From Arcobacter acticola (GTDB taxonomy: Bacteria > Campylobacterota > Campylobacteria > Campylobacterales > Arcobacteraceae): DNA of 64,000 bases. Numbering within the stretch: position 1 is the stretch's first letter; the number at the start of each line of letters is the position of its first letter. The notes below the pieces were generated by a model. The model made no database searches and was not told the origin of the DNA. It saw nothing but the letters and a program-made list of their open reading frames with translations. Position numbers and translations under genes: made by a program. Below are positions 1-9,983 of the stretch, in pieces. The stretch lies in contig NZ_CP042652.1 of the NCBI RefSeq assembly GCF_013177675.1, positions 310,001 through 374,000 on the forward strand, given 5' to 3'.

Positions 1-1368
1 TTTAATAATTAAAACAAATTCATCACCACCAAGTCTAGCAATAAAATCTTCTTTTCTAATACTTTGTTCTAATCTTTTAGCAACAGTTTTTAACATTTCA
101 TCTCCAACTGTATGACCATAAGTATCATTTATATCTTTGAATTTATCTAAATCAATAAAAAATAAAGCAATCTTAGTATTTCTTCTTTTACACGATTCAA
201 TAGTACTTTTTAAGTGTGATTCAAACTGAACTCTATTTGCTAATTTTGTTAAAACATCGTGATTCGCATAAAAATGAAGTTTTCTATCTGCTTCTTTTAA
301 AGAAGTAATATCTGTAAAAATTGATATATAAAACTCTTCATTATATTTTGGATTTACTACTTTTGCTATACTTAACCACTCAGGATATATTTCGCCATTT
401 TTTCTTTTATTCCAAATTTCACCTTGCCAAGCTGAGTTATTTTTTAAACTCTCCCACATACTTTCATAAAACTGATTATCATGAATTCCAGAGTTTAAAA
501 TAGAAGGTCTTTTCCCTATTACTTCATCTTTTCTATAACCAGTAATTCTTGAAAAAGATTTATTTGTAGATACTATTTTACCTCTTGAATCAGTAATAAT
601 TATCCCTTCATTGCTATTTTCAAAAAATATTGCTGATTGTTCTAGTTGTAACTCTTTTTGTTTTTGAGCAGTTATATCAATACAGTTATGAATTATAAAC
701 TCATTTGAAATAATATAGAAAGTTGATTCAAACCAATGATTATTCTCTTCTCTTTGATTTATAAAACTATTTGTTATTTGAAGTTTTTCTTTTATATTTT
801 TAAAACCAATATTACATTGACTTATCTTATCAAAAGTTAGTTTATCTATATGATTTAAAATTAAATTATTAGATTCCAAATAATTACTATTTGCATAAAA
901 TAAAACTCCATTCATATCATAAACCGCTATTTTTGCAGGATGTAAATCAACAACTTTTGCCAAAATATTATTCTTTTTTTCAAGAATATTTCTTTTTTCT
1001 AGCTTTTCACTCTCATTTTTTATAAAATTCTTTAATTTTTGAACATCTATAGGTTTTGATAAAACTAAATTAAAAAAGAGTGTATCATCTAAAGTTAAAG
1101 AAAAATAGTTTAAATCATAAGGAGTAACTAGAATTATTTTACTATTTTTAGTATTCTTTTTTGTAAGTTCGTTCAAACTTGAAATATATTTTTTTCCACT
1201 TAAATCAATCAAAACTATATTAAACTGATTAAAATCAATAGTTTCAATAAAATCATAATCTTCTATTAATAAATTTTTAACATCACTAAAATAGTCTTTA
1301 AAAAGTAGCTCATAAAGTTTAAATACACTTTGTTGTTCTGATACTATCAAAAACTTTGGCTTTGGCAT
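1..1368 (-). CDS. Response regulator-PAS-PAS-GGDEF diguanylate cyclase (3' part outside window)
   Basis: Partial gene: 456 codons are present and the C-terminus lies beyond base 1. The N-terminus (MPKPKFLIVSEQQSVFKLYE) looks like a receiver domain, with a conserved-type Asp in IVLIDLSGKKY and a Lys in LSKPIDVQKL. Two PAS segments follow, the second with GRKPSILNSG-like motifs near residue 290. A GGDEF domain (HDVLTKLANRVQFE, FFIDLDKFKDINDTYGH, RLGGDEFVLI) is intact as far as seen, so c-di-GMP synthesis is expected. The start lies one base after the stop of the CheB/CheR fusion, so the two are co-transcribed and probably act in one signalling pathway. The product is soluble, with no membrane segment seen. 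The domain call is firm; the input signal is unknown. Confidence 0.88.
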   Translation of the reverse strand, partial: MPKPKFLIVSEQQSVFKLYELLFKDYFSDVKNLLIEDYDFIETIDFNQFNIVLIDLSGKKYISSLNELTKKNTKNSKIILVTPYDLNYFSLTLDDTLFFNLVLSKPIDVQKLKNFIKNESEKLEKRNILEKKNNILAKVVDLHPAKIAVYDMNGVLFYANSNYLESNNLILNHIDKLTFDKISQCNIGFKNIKEKLQITNSFINQREENNHWFESTFYIISNEFIIHNCIDITAQKQKELQLEQSAIFFENSNEGIIITDSRGKIVSTNKSFSRITGYRKDEVIGKRPSILNSGIHDNQFYESMWESLKNNSAWQGEIWNKRKNGEIYPEWLSIAKVVNPKYNEEFYISIFTDITSLKEADRKLHFYANHDVLTKLANRVQFESHLKSTIESCKRRNTKIALFFIDLDKFKDINDTYGHTVGDEMLKTVAKRLEQSIRKEDFIARLGGDEFVLIIK

Positions 1369-1369
1369 A

Positions 1370-4300
1370 TTAACTCTTTATTTCAATTTTTGTTATTTGA
1401 CTATCAAATAATTCCTCTAATATTTTACTATTATAATGTTCTATAAAAATATTGATATTATTTTTATTGTACTTTTTTTGTTTTATATTTAATATTAGTT
1501 TTTTGTCAATTAATGTTAATTGTATATTTTTTGCTTCTGTTGATATGATGGCTTCAATAAATCTTATTATAAATAAAACAGCCTCTTTTGAATTTACCAT
1601 AAGAGTTATATCTTCAGAAACTAATATTTCTAATTTTATATCTTCTTGTTCAAAAGAATAAGCAAAAAGATTAATACTTTTTTTCAATAACTTAACAAAA
1701 TCAAGTTTTCTATGAATATACATATCATTATAATAAACTAAATTTCCATTTATAAATGTATTCATATCTAATAGAAGATTATTTAATTGAGAGCCTAATT
1801 CTTTATTTATTTTCACATCTTCATTATTTGAAATGTTTAATCCTAAAAGAGATGCTTCTGAAATCATATTTTTAAGATTTGTTGAGATATCAAGCATAGC
1901 AATTTGAAGAAGATTAAATTGGTCTATTGAAGAGTTTAAAATACCTGAAACTCTGATTTTTTCAAAGGATTGTTCTATTTTTTCTCCAATAGAATTATTT
2001 TGTTTATATTTATTTATCTCCTCTTGCATCAACTGTTTTTGAGTAATATCTTCTATACTAAATACAATTCCAACAAATTCACCTTTTATATCAAAAATAG
2101 GTGAACCACTCATAGAGACTAATATTCTATATTTTTCACCTGTTTCCATAGAATATTTCATATTTCTAACAGTCTCATAACTCTTTTTTATCATATTTAC
2201 TATCATATTTTCACTATATAATTTTTCACCATTTATATCTAAAATATTCCAGCTAGTCCCATCTATGTATCTATTTAATATCTCTTTTTTTGTAAGTTTA
2301 AAAAGATTCTGAGCATTTGTATTTGCAAAGTTTATTTTTCCTGTTGTATCAGTCATAATTATTGCAATTGGTGTAGTGTTTATAATAGCTTCTGTTAACT
2401 CTTTTTGTTTTCTCAAATCTTCTGTTTGAAATTTTAATTTTGAAGTCATATCTTCAAGTTGTTTAGTTCTATACTCTTTATCATCATATAAAACTTTTAG
2501 TTCACTATAAGCTGTTTGAAGTTCTTCATTTGTGCTTTGTAGCTCTTCATTTGTTGTTTCAAGCTCCTCATTTGAACTTTGAAGTTCCTCATTTGATGAA
2601 CTTAATTCTTCATTTAAGCTTTGCATCTCTTCATAAGATGTTTCAAGTTCTTCTATTACATTTTGCAGATGTGATTTTGTTCTTTCAAGCTCATTTGTTA
2701 AACTTGCTATTGTTTCATTATCATTTTCATTTTGAGTGATATATCCTTTTAAGTTTTGAATATCCTCACTTTGAAAATATAAAGCATAAAACCAATCATC
2801 ATTTTTTTCATTTTTAATTGGAACTATTATAACTCTTACATATTTTAAATAAGTATCAAAAAGTGTAACTGACCTAAACTGAGTAGCTCTATATTTTTTA
2901 TCTTTTTGAACTTCATTTAAAACACTTCTTACATCTAAAGTAATCTCTTCTTTTAGACATTTAAAAATATTTGTAGTTGCTCTTCCTTGTGAAAGACTAA
3001 TAAAAGGGTTTTCACCTTTTATATAAACAATATCATTTGAACTATTTATTAAAACACATTGGTTTAAAATAAATTTTGAAGTAGCTTCAACTATTTTTTC
3101 TTCTAAAAGTTCTTCTTCATTTTTGAAAGATATTATTTTTGGTTCTTCATAGTTTTTATTTACACTACTATAATTATAAAGCTTAGGTAACTCTTTTAAA
3201 CCTGTATATTGTGATTTGAAAATTTTCAGATTTTTATTTATAGTTACAAATAAATCATGATATTCTGAAATACTTTCAGATTTTCCTAAAAGTAAAATTC
3301 CATTATCTTTTAATGCATAATGAACAATTGGGAAAAATCTACTTTGTAGTGTATTATTAAAATAGATAAGCATATTTCGACAAGAGATTAAATCAGCTCT
3401 TAAAAATGGAGAATCACTAATAATATTGTGTTTAGAAAATACAACCAATTCTCTAATACTTTTTTTAATTTCAAATTGATTTTTATGGATATTAAAATAT
3501 TTACTAATAAGATTTTTATTTACATTTGTTAAACTTGTTTCTGCATAAATTCCAGCTCTAGCTATTTTTAATGATTCATCATCAATATCTGTTGCAAAAA
3601 TTTTAATCTTATATTTAGTGATTTTTTCTTGTAGAACTTCACTTAAAATTATGGCTAAAGTATAAGCTTCTTCACCTGTTGAGCAACCAATTGACCAGAA
3701 TCTTATCTCTTCTCCTTGCTCTTTTTTTTCTAATAAAATTGCAATTTGCTCTTTTATCTCTTCAAAAACTTCAGCATCTCTAAAAAATTCTGTAACACCA
3801 ATTAAAATATCATTATAAAGATTTGTTACTTCATCAATATTCATTTTTAAATAATCAACATAATCATTTAAAGTCTCTATTTTTAAAGCTGCTAATCTTC
3901 TTTCAATTCTTCTTGTTAGAGTATTTTTTTTGTATTGAGAAAAATCAACTCCCTTTTCTTCGAAAATTATTCTATAAATTTGAGAAATAATTGTACTATT
4001 TATACTATCGCCAACATTTTTGCCAAGATTATCAACAATCCTTGCTATCTCATTTGAAATATTTTCAATGGGAACAACCATATCAACTTTTCCTGTATTT
4101 ATGGCAGATATTGGCATTCCGTCATATTTAGCACTTTGAGGAGATTGAGCAATTGTTATTCCACCTGATGCTTTTATAGCTCTAATACCAAAAGCTCCAT
4201 CACTTCCCGTTCCACTTAAAATAACACCTATTGATTTAGAACCATAAGTTTGAGCTAAAGAGTTGAAAAAATAGTTAACTGAAGGTTTTGGTCCATAAGT

Positions 4301-4597
4301 GTGTTCAATAGATTTTAAATAAATTCTTCCATTTGAAACAAAGATATCTGTATTTTCAGGAGTCATATAAATAGTTTTTGCTTTAATTACCATTCCATTT
4401 TGTACTTCAATAACGGGGATATTTGTAATTCTGCTTAATAATTCAACCATCATAGACCTATGAGTAGGACTTAAATGTTGAGCAATTATATAGGAACAAT
4501 TAAGATTGTCTGAGAGTTTCGATAACATAACTTGTAAAGCTTCAAGCCCGCCTGCACTTGAGCCAATTCCAACAACAACTAAATCTTTTGAGGGCAT
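1370..4597 (-). CDS. CheB-CheR-PAS chemotaxis methylesterase/methyltransferase fusion
   Basis: This 1075-residue cytosolic protein joins two opposing receptor-modifying enzymes. Residues 1 to about 190 are a CheB methylesterase without a receiver domain; the catalytic Ser (GIGSSAGG, 13/14), His41 (IAQHLS) and Asp133 (GTGSDGAFG) are visible. Residues about 205-480 are CheR, with the SAM-binding motif WSIGCSTGEEAYTLA and the later SCRNMLIYF. A long heptad coiled coil (about 655-730) leads to a PAS domain (about 745-870). The last 190 residues resemble a worn histidine-kinase tail, with no clear H-box or G-boxes. Such fusions are known in non-canonical chemosensory and signalling systems. The next gene starts one base downstream and encodes a receiver-PAS-GGDEF protein, which links the pair to c-di-GMP output. 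The substrate receptor is not in the window. Confidence 0.93.
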   Translation of the reverse strand: MPSKDLVVVGIGSSAGGLEALQVMLSKLSDNLNCSYIIAQHLSPTHRSMMVELLSRITNIPVIEVQNGMVIKAKTIYMTPENTDIFVSNGRIYLKSIEHTYGPKPSVNYFFNSLAQTYGSKSIGVILSGTGSDGAFGIRAIKASGGITIAQSPQSAKYDGMPISAINTGKVDMVVPIENISNEIARIVDNLGKNVGDSINSTIISQIYRIIFEEKGVDFSQYKKNTLTRRIERRLAALKIETLNDYVDYLKMNIDEVTNLYNDILIGVTEFFRDAEVFEEIKEQIAILLEKKEQGEEIRFWSIGCSTGEEAYTLAIILSEVLQEKITKYKIKIFATDIDDESLKIARAGIYAETSLTNVNKNLISKYFNIHKNQFEIKKSIRELVVFSKHNIISDSPFLRADLISCRNMLIYFNNTLQSRFFPIVHYALKDNGILLLGKSESISEYHDLFVTINKNLKIFKSQYTGLKELPKLYNYSSVNKNYEEPKIISFKNEEELLEEKIVEATSKFILNQCVLINSSNDIVYIKGENPFISLSQGRATTNIFKCLKEEITLDVRSVLNEVQKDKKYRATQFRSVTLFDTYLKYVRVIIVPIKNEKNDDWFYALYFQSEDIQNLKGYITQNENDNETIASLTNELERTKSHLQNVIEELETSYEEMQSLNEELSSSNEELQSSNEELETTNEELQSTNEELQTAYSELKVLYDDKEYRTKQLEDMTSKLKFQTEDLRKQKELTEAIINTTPIAIIMTDTTGKINFANTNAQNLFKLTKKEILNRYIDGTSWNILDINGEKLYSENMIVNMIKKSYETVRNMKYSMETGEKYRILVSMSGSPIFDIKGEFVGIVFSIEDITQKQLMQEEINKYKQNNSIGEKIEQSFEKIRVSGILNSSIDQFNLLQIAMLDISTNLKNMISEASLLGLNISNNEDVKINKELGSQLNNLLLDMNTFINGNLVYYNDMYIHRKLDFVKLLKKSINLFAYSFEQEDIKLEILVSEDITLMVNSKEAVLFIIRFIEAIISTEAKNIQLTLIDKKLILNIKQKKYNKNNINIFIEHYNSKILEELFDSQITKIEIKS
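2519..2623 (-). repeat. 21-bp tandem repeat coding for NEEL heptads
   Basis: Five copies of a 21-base unit, with the Asn-Glu-Glu-Leu codons starting at 2519, 2540, 2561, 2582 and 2603 on the plus-strand coordinates. They encode seven-residue heptads (SSNEELQ, TTNEELQ and similar), the coiled coil between CheR and PAS in the fusion protein. The exact period could allow copy-number change without breaking the frame. Confidence 0.85.
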
Positions 4598-4687
4598 ACC
4601 TTACACTCCAATACAATGTATTTCAAATATTATAATTAATTATAATATCATAAAAGTTTATAAAATCAATATAAAATAATCTAAATA

Positions 4688-6175
4688 ACTCAACTTTCGC
4701 ACATAAAACCTAACTGTTTTTGAGTATAAGCACTTATCACTGCGATGATGTTGAGTAAATCTTTATTATCCTTGACAACGTTTTGAATTTCAGAGATTTT
4801 TGTAAGTATTTGAATAAAAAGTTGCATTGAAATTGCCAGTGTTTCAAGTTCACACTCCAAATCTCTAAAAAGTTATCTTAGTGTTTGTGGCTCATGCTTT
4901 ATGCGATTGATATAGCTTACAATATTGTAGGTAAACATTGAAAGAGTGATTTTTCCAATAAGTGCTTCATAGATACGATTTTCTTCTTTTCCTAAGCCAA
5001 ACAAGAGTCTTAGATCTTTATAACCTTGCTCAATATTCCATCTCTTTTTATAAGTTTCTAAAATCTCTTTACCTGAAATACTTATATCTGTTGATATAAA
5101 AACTAATAAATCTTTTCCAGTGTGTAAAAATACTAATTTAACTTTACCAAGGGTACCAAGTTCTAAAACTGAATCGAAATATTTATAAGATATCTTTCCA
5201 TGTTTACCGCTATATTTGTGACGAATATTTTTTAAACTATCATATATTGCATTTAGAGTTTTATATTTACCTTTGAAGTTCCAAATGAGCTTATTATTTG
5301 GAAGTCTTGCAATTACAGGCATTCCTAAAGTATTTGCTTCTTTTATAAAATTTGGTTTAGCGTACCAGCTATCAACAAGTAGATAATCAGCATCAATTCC
5401 ATTATCTAATGCTCTTTCTAACATCTCAAGAGCTAGAGTATTCTTACCTTTAATAATTTCACGCTTACGTTGATATGCGTTACTTCTATGATGCAATTTT
5501 GCTGTGAAATCTGATGTAGATTTTCTTTTACTATCATTCATCTTTATAGAAAAATCTAATTGAAATGTTGAGTGTGAATCTGCATAATTTAGAGACACGA
5601 TATTTAGTGCATTAATACTTCTATGCTCTTTATTACTCCAGATATATTTACAAGTACCTTCAATAAATTTACCTCTTTTTGGTTCTACTGTATCATCGAT
5701 AATTAGTAAGCGATACTCACCATTTTTATGCAATGGCTTTATCTTTTTTAAAAGTTCTGTAGCACTTAACAATAAAAGTTTACGCCAGTTATAACGTTTC
5801 TCTTTGATAAATCTATAATATACATCTTTACCATAAGCCTTATCACTATTTTTTATAAAAGTTGATTGTCTTTTTTGCATAACAAGCATATAAAGAAAGT
5901 GTAAAATTATTTGAAATGGTGGATATCCAACTTCTCTCTTAACAAAATTACTTTGTTTCAGTATTTTTGTGATTTTTATTTCTGATAACACTTCGTAAAT
6001 TGGATTTTTTAATATGCTCTTCATAGCAGTTTCTATATAATTTGCAAGTTCCATAAGATAGACCTTTATAATGATGTTAGTGGTAACTTAATTATACTAA
6101 AAAGTGCCTACTTATGGGCTTTATTTATCAACTTTAGTTCATGAATTTAGTGGAATCTATGTGCGAAAGTTGAGT
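4688..6175 (-). mobile_element. IS4-type insertion sequence
   Basis: An 18-bp perfect inverted repeat, ACTCAACTTTCGCACATA, lies at 4688-4705, with its complement at 6158-6175. It encloses one transposase gene. A target duplication is not clean: TAAATAA on the left against TAAATTA on the right is 6 of 7 if the element starts at the C of ACTC. The exact ends are therefore uncertain by one or two bases. It sits between the CheB/CheR gene and the sulP gene without obviously breaking either. Confidence 0.88.
4873..6054 (-). CDS. IS4-family DDE transposase with in-frame stop
   Basis: The 393-residue product catalyses IS movement. DDE residues are visible: Asp in LLIIDDTVEPKRG, Asp in YLLVDSWYAKPNF, and Glu in the signature YKKRWNIEQGYKDLR, which fits Y(2)R(3)E(6)K/R. 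A TAA at 4873-4875 ends the frame. The same frame then stays open for 60 more codons (LFRDLECELETLAISMQ...) to a TGA at 4690-4692 inside the terminal repeat. The ancestral protein was therefore probably about 454 residues, and the TAA looks like a CAA or similar sense codon mutated to stop. All three catalytic residues lie upstream of the stop, so activity is possible but uncertain. Confidence 0.88.
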   Translation of the reverse strand: MELANYIETAMKSILKNPIYEVLSEIKITKILKQSNFVKREVGYPPFQIILHFLYMLVMQKRQSTFIKNSDKAYGKDVYYRFIKEKRYNWRKLLLLSATELLKKIKPLHKNGEYRLLIIDDTVEPKRGKFIEGTCKYIWSNKEHRSINALNIVSLNYADSHSTFQLDFSIKMNDSKRKSTSDFTAKLHHRSNAYQRKREIIKGKNTLALEMLERALDNGIDADYLLVDSWYAKPNFIKEANTLGMPVIARLPNNKLIWNFKGKYKTLNAIYDSLKNIRHKYSGKHGKISYKYFDSVLELGTLGKVKLVFLHTGKDLLVFISTDISISGKEILETYKKRWNIEQGYKDLRLLFGLGKEENRIYEALIGKITLSMFTYNIVSYINRIKHEPQTLR

Positions 6176-6209
6176 AAATTATCCTTATAAAAATCTAAGT
6201 TTTTTTAGA

Positions 6210-6215
6210 TATAAT
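6210..6215 (+). promoter_or_regulatory. -10 element for sulP
   Basis: TATAAT lies 53 bases before the sulP start, in AT-rich sequence just outside the IS right end. No clear -35 hexamer is seen, as is usual for housekeeping promoters in this phylum. The IS right end is only about 35 bases upstream. Confidence 0.45.
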
Positions 6216-6267
6216 CGAAACTCTTTCAAATTAAATAATCAAAAATTTTATAAAAATAAGGATTTTT

Positions 6268-7758
6268 ATGTATCAAACCATAAAAAAAGAATGGTTTTCC
6301 AATATTCGTGGAGACATTTTATCAGGTTTAGTGGTAGCGCTTGCTCTTATACCTGAAGCAATCGCATTTTCAATTATTGCAGGAGTTGATCCTAAAGTTG
6401 GTCTTTATGCATCATTTTGTATAGCTGTTGTTATTGCCTTTGTGGGAGGTCGACCTGGAATGATAAGTGCAGCAACTGGAGCTATGGCTTTGGTTATGGT
6501 TACACTTGTAAAAGATTATGGACTTCAGTATTTACTAGCAGCTACCCTTTTAACAGGAGTTATTCAAATAATTTTTGCATATATAGGAGTTGCAAAACTT
6601 ATGAGTTTTGTAGCAAGGGCTGTTGTAGTAGGATTTGTTAATGCCTTAGCAATTTTGATTTTTATGGCACAATTGCCTGAACTTACAAATGTTACATGGC
6701 ATGTATATGCTCTTACTATTGTGGGTCTTGGAATCATATATCTATTTCCTTATGTTCCAAAGATTGGGAAGATTCTTCCATCTCCACTTGTAACTATTGT
6801 TGTTTTAACAATCTTTGTATATTTTACAGGAGTTGATGTAAGAAATGTTGGTGATATGGGAGCTTTACCTGATACTTTACCAATATTTTTATTGCCTGAT
6901 ATTCCTTTTAATTTTGAAACATTACAAATAATATTTCCATACTCAATTGCTTTAGCAGTTGTTGGTTTATTAGAATCTTTTATGACAACAACTATTGTTG
7001 ATGAATTAACAGATACAAAAGGTGATAAAACAAAAGAAGCTAGAGGTCAAGGTATTGCAAATATTGCTTCAGGATTTCTAGGAGGAATGGCTGGTTGTGC
7101 AATGATTGGACAATCAATCATCAATGTAAAATCAGGAGGAAGGGGACGCCTTTCTACTTTCATTGCTGGATTCTTTCTTTTAATAATGGTTGTATTTTTA
7201 AGTGATATTATCTCTATTATTCCAATGGCTGCGTTGGTTGCTGTTATGATTATGGTTTCAATTGGAACATTTGATTGGGGTTCAATAAAAAGATTAAAAA
7301 CACTTCCTCTTTCAACTAATATTGTAATGCTTTCAACGGTAATAGTTACAGTTTATACTCATAATTTAGCTCTTGGAGTAATAACAGGAGTTTTATTTGC
7401 TTCACTGTTTTTTGCAAATAAAATTTCACACTTTATGTATTGTAATATTTCATATAATGAAGATAAAACTTCTAAAACTTATCAATTTGTTGGACAAGTA
7501 TTTTTTAATAGTGCAGATAAGTTTTATGAAACAATTAATTTTAAAGAAGTTTTAGATAAAGTTATTATCGATATTAGTCGTGCACACTTTTGGGATATTT
7601 CAGCTGTTTATGCCCTGGATAAAGCTGTTATTAAATTAAGACGAGAAGGTGCCGATGTGGAAGTTATAGGTCAAAGTGAAGCTAGTAAAACTATTATTGA
7701 TAGATTTGGAATTCATGATAAACCAGAAGAGATTGAAAAAGTAATGGGAGGACATTAA
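6268..7758 (+). CDS. SulP family anion permease
   Basis: This 496-residue inner-membrane transporter has about ten to twelve hydrophobic helices. The N-terminal SulP signature is present ([33 protein letters not shown]). A short C-terminal STAS domain starts near residue 400 ([20 protein letters not shown]). SulP members carry sulfate, bicarbonate or other anions, and the substrate cannot be fixed from sequence. The start has a good AAGGATTTTT ribosome site. A universal-stress protein follows after one base, so the two form an operon; SulP-Usp pairing suggests bicarbonate or stress-linked anion uptake, which is inference. Confidence 0.93.
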   Translation: MYQTIKKEWFSNIRGDILSGLVVALALIPEAIAFSIIAGVDPKVGLYASFCIAVVIAFVGGRPGMISAATGAMALVMVTLVKDYGLQYLLAATLLTGVIQIIFAYIGVAKLMSFVARAVVVGFVNALAILIFMAQLPELTNVTWHVYALTIVGLGIIYLFPYVPKIGKILPSPLVTIVVLTIFVYFTGVDVRNVGDMGALPDTLPIFLLPDIPFNFETLQIIFPYSIALAVVGLLESFMTTTIVDELTDTKGDKTKEARGQGIANIASGFLGGMAGCAMIGQSIINVKSGGRGRLSTFIAGFFLLIMVVFLSDIISIIPMAALVAVMIMVSIGTFDWGSIKRLKTLPLSTNIVMLSTVIVTVYTHNLALGVITGVLFASLFFANKISHFMYCNISYNEDKTSKTYQFVGQVFFNSADKFYETINFKEVLDKVIIDISRAHFWDISAVYALDKAVIKLRREGADVEVIGQSEASKTIIDRFGIHDKPEEIEKVMGGH

Positions 7759-7759
7759 A

Positions 7760-8599
7760 ATGAGTTGTGTATTATGTTGTGTCGATGGGAAAAATTATTC
7801 ACAAAGTGCTTGTGATTATGCAGTTATGATTTCAAATAATATGAAGCTTCCATTAAAAATTTTAAATGTTATTGAACACTCTTCAAAATCTGATATTTTA
7901 GATTTATCAGGTAATATCAAACTTGGTGAAAAAGATGATATTTTAGAAAAATTAACAAATGAAGAATCAATTAAAAGTAAGCAAACAATAAAAGAAGGAA
8001 AAGATCTTTTACTTGCATTAAAAGAAAAAGCTTTGATTACAGCCGAACAAGATGTTATTCTTATGCAAGCACATGGAGATATTCTTGATAATATTTTAGA
8101 ATTACAAGATGAAATATTTATTTTAATAATTGGAATTAAAAGCCATGATAAAAATAAAATAGGTGAAAATGTAAAAGATATAATAAGAGAATTAAATAAA
8201 CCAATATTACTTGTAAATAGTGAGTTTATAACTCCTAAAAAAATTCTAATTGCTTATAATGGTTCAGAAGAATCTAAAAAGATTTTAACAACTGCTGTAA
8301 GAAACCCTATTTTTAAGGATGTGACTAGAGATATCGTAAATATAAATGACGATAAATTATTTTCAGAAAAAATTCTAGATGAAGCAAAAAAAATATATGC
8401 AAAAAGTGAAATTGATATAAAAACATCAGTTTTAAGCGGTGATGCTAAAACTGAAATATTAACTTATATGTATGAAAATGATTGCGATATCTTGGCAATG
8501 GGAGCATTTGGACATTCAAGAATAAAAGAGTTTATTTTTGGAAGTTTTACAAGTGAAATAATTGCACAATCAAAAAAACCTATTTTGTTTTATAGATAA
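7760..8599 (+). CDS. Tandem UspA-domain universal stress protein
   Basis: The 279-residue soluble protein holds two Usp domains. The first (1 to about 145) starts SCVLCCVDGKNYSQSACDYA. The second (about 155-279) starts KKILIAYNGSEESKKIL and ends with GAFGHSRIKEFIFGSFTSEI, the G-2x-G-9x-G(S/T) nucleotide-binding motif. The second domain probably binds ATP; the first lacks an obvious motif and is likely degenerate. It is translated directly after sulP and may regulate that transporter. Confidence 0.9.
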   Translation: MSCVLCCVDGKNYSQSACDYAVMISNNMKLPLKILNVIEHSSKSDILDLSGNIKLGEKDDILEKLTNEESIKSKQTIKEGKDLLLALKEKALITAEQDVILMQAHGDILDNILELQDEIFILIIGIKSHDKNKIGENVKDIIRELNKPILLVNSEFITPKKILIAYNGSEESKKILTTAVRNPIFKDVTRDIVNINDDKLFSEKILDEAKKIYAKSEIDIKTSVLSGDAKTEILTYMYENDCDILAMGAFGHSRIKEFIFGSFTSEIIAQSKKPILFYR

Positions 8600-8616
8600 A
8601 GAAGAGTCAATCTTTT

Positions 8617-9237
8617 TTATCTAGATAATCTAATAAAATTCTTTTCAATCTTCATATCTTTAAAAGCAAACTCTTTTTTTATCCACTCAAAGGTTTCTTC
8701 TTGAAAGATAAAAACATGGGTTAAATCATTTTTATACCACCACTTAGAAAAATCGATATTAGAGTTATAAACTCCAGTCATTAAATATAAAACTCCCTCT
8801 TCTTTTAGAAGTTTTTTAAGTAATTCAAACTCTTTTTTTGGATTATAAAAATGTTCAATTACTTCACAACAAGCTATATAATCATATTTTTCCTCTAAAA
8901 GTTTTTTATCATCAAAAAAATATGGGTCATATTCAAATATTTGATACTCCTTTTGTCTTAGAACTTTTACAATAGGAGAGTCTTTCCCACAACCAAAATC
9001 AAGTCCTAAATCATCTTTTTTATACTCTTTTAAAACACTTGATGTGATTGGTAAAACAAAGTTTTGATAACCTAAATCATCCGAATCATTAGTATGACTT
9101 TCATATCGTTGTTTCTCTTTTTCATTATCAAGAAGTTTTTCAGCAGGCCTAAATATTCCTTTACACTTTGAACATTCATAAAATTCTTCTTTGTAAAAAG
9201 CTTTTGAATTACTATTACAAAGTGGACAAATTGGCAT
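8617..9237 (-). CDS. Class I SAM-dependent methyltransferase with N-terminal zinc ribbon
   Basis: A 206-residue protein. It opens with a CxxC...CxxC ribbon (MPICPLCNSNS and FYECSKCKGIF). A Methyltransf_23-like domain follows with a glycine-rich motif (LGLDFGCGKDSPIV), then YDYIACCEVIEHF and the post-core LYLMTGVYN. The start at 9237 is preferred over an upstream ATG at 9273 because AGGAG lies 8 bases before it and the zinc ribbon begins at once. The substrate is unknown. The gene stands alone, convergent with the usp gene. Confidence 0.85.
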   Translation of the reverse strand: MPICPLCNSNSKAFYKEEFYECSKCKGIFRPAEKLLDNEKEKQRYESHTNDSDDLGYQNFVLPITSSVLKEYKKDDLGLDFGCGKDSPIVKVLRQKEYQIFEYDPYFFDDKKLLEEKYDYIACCEVIEHFYNPKKEFELLKKLLKEEGVLYLMTGVYNSNIDFSKWWYKNDLTHVFIFQEETFEWIKKEFAFKDMKIEKNFIRLSR

Positions 9238-9325
9238 TAATATACTCCTATATTTTATAAAATATTTTATCATAATAATTCATATAGCAAGTTTTAGATA
9301 AAATGCAAGAAAAAAAAGGATTGAA

Positions 9326-9730
9326 ATGGAAATTGAATTATTTATTGGCTTTATTAGCTTCTTCTTAACTGCACTTGCACTTGTAATTGTATTTCTTTAT
9401 TTATACGCAATTGTTACACCTTATGACGATTATAAATTGATTTTTGAGGAAAATAACACTGCTGCTGCATTAGGTTTTGGTGGAGCTATTATTGGTGTTG
9501 CTATTCCTATGTATAGTGCTTTAACTAACTCTATATCATATATTGATTTTGCTATTTGGGGAGGAGTTGCGATTATTATTCAACTAATTTTTGCATTTAT
9601 TGTAACTAGACTAAATGGTAAATATTCTTTTAAAACAAAGATATCTGAGGGTGTAATTCCTGTTGGAATTTTAATGGCATTTTTATCAATTTGTATTGGA
9701 CTTTTAAATGCTGGATCAATGAGTTATTAA
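9326..9730 (+). CDS. DUF350 family membrane protein
   Basis: 134 residues with four hydrophobic segments. The duplicated DUF350 pattern is visible: ALGFGGAIIGVAIPMYSALT in the first half and ISEGVIPVGILMAFLSICIG in the second. The protein sits in the inner membrane and its function is not established. The ribosome site AAAAGGATTG precedes the ATG. It is a single gene convergent with the arsP unit. Confidence 0.85.
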   Translation: MEIELFIGFISFFLTALALVIVFLYLYAIVTPYDDYKLIFEENNTAAALGFGGAIIGVAIPMYSALTNSISYIDFAIWGGVAIIIQLIFAFIVTRLNGKYSFKTKISEGVIPVGILMAFLSICIGLLNAGSMSY

Positions 9731-9744
9731 AACTCATTGATTTG

Positions 9745-9975
9745 CTATTTTAGTAACTCTATAATTTCATTTGAAGTTAATGTTTTTCCACTACTTTTTA
9801 CTTTTCCATCAACTACCAGTGCTGGTGTACTCATAACACCATAATTCATAATTTCAACTATATCTTCTACTTTTTTAACTTCATGAAAACCACCAATTTG
9901 TGCAATTGCTTTTTTTGCGTTTTCTTCTAAAGTTTTACATTTTGAACATCCTGTTCCTAAAATCTCTATTTTCAT
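9745..9975 (-). CDS. Small thioredoxin-fold redox protein (redox-active disulfide protein 2 type)
   Basis: 76 residues. MKIEILGTGCSKCKTLEENA has the CxxC active site, and MSTPALVVDGKV has the cis-Pro loop. The start at 9975 has GGAGAAAAA directly upstream; a longer frame reaching 10053 would overlap ynfA and is rejected. It is the last gene of the ArsR-regulated arsP unit. Proteins of this family often accompany ArsP/DUF318 permeases and may supply thiols or reduce metal(loid) ligands; the partner is inferred from position. Confidence 0.88.
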   Translation of the reverse strand: MKIEILGTGCSKCKTLEENAKKAIAQIGGFHEVKKVEDIVEIMNYGVMSTPALVVDGKVKSSGKTLTSNEIIELLK

Positions 9976-9983
9976 TTTTTCTC

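Noticed and set aside
2519-2623. Regular 21-bp repeats considered as a CRISPR-like array
   Set aside because: There are no spacers; the repeats are contiguous codons of a coiled coil.
4682-6181. Exact target duplication for the IS4-type element
   Set aside because: Best flank match is 6 of 7 bases and depends on the choice of end; in AT-rich flanks this is weak evidence.
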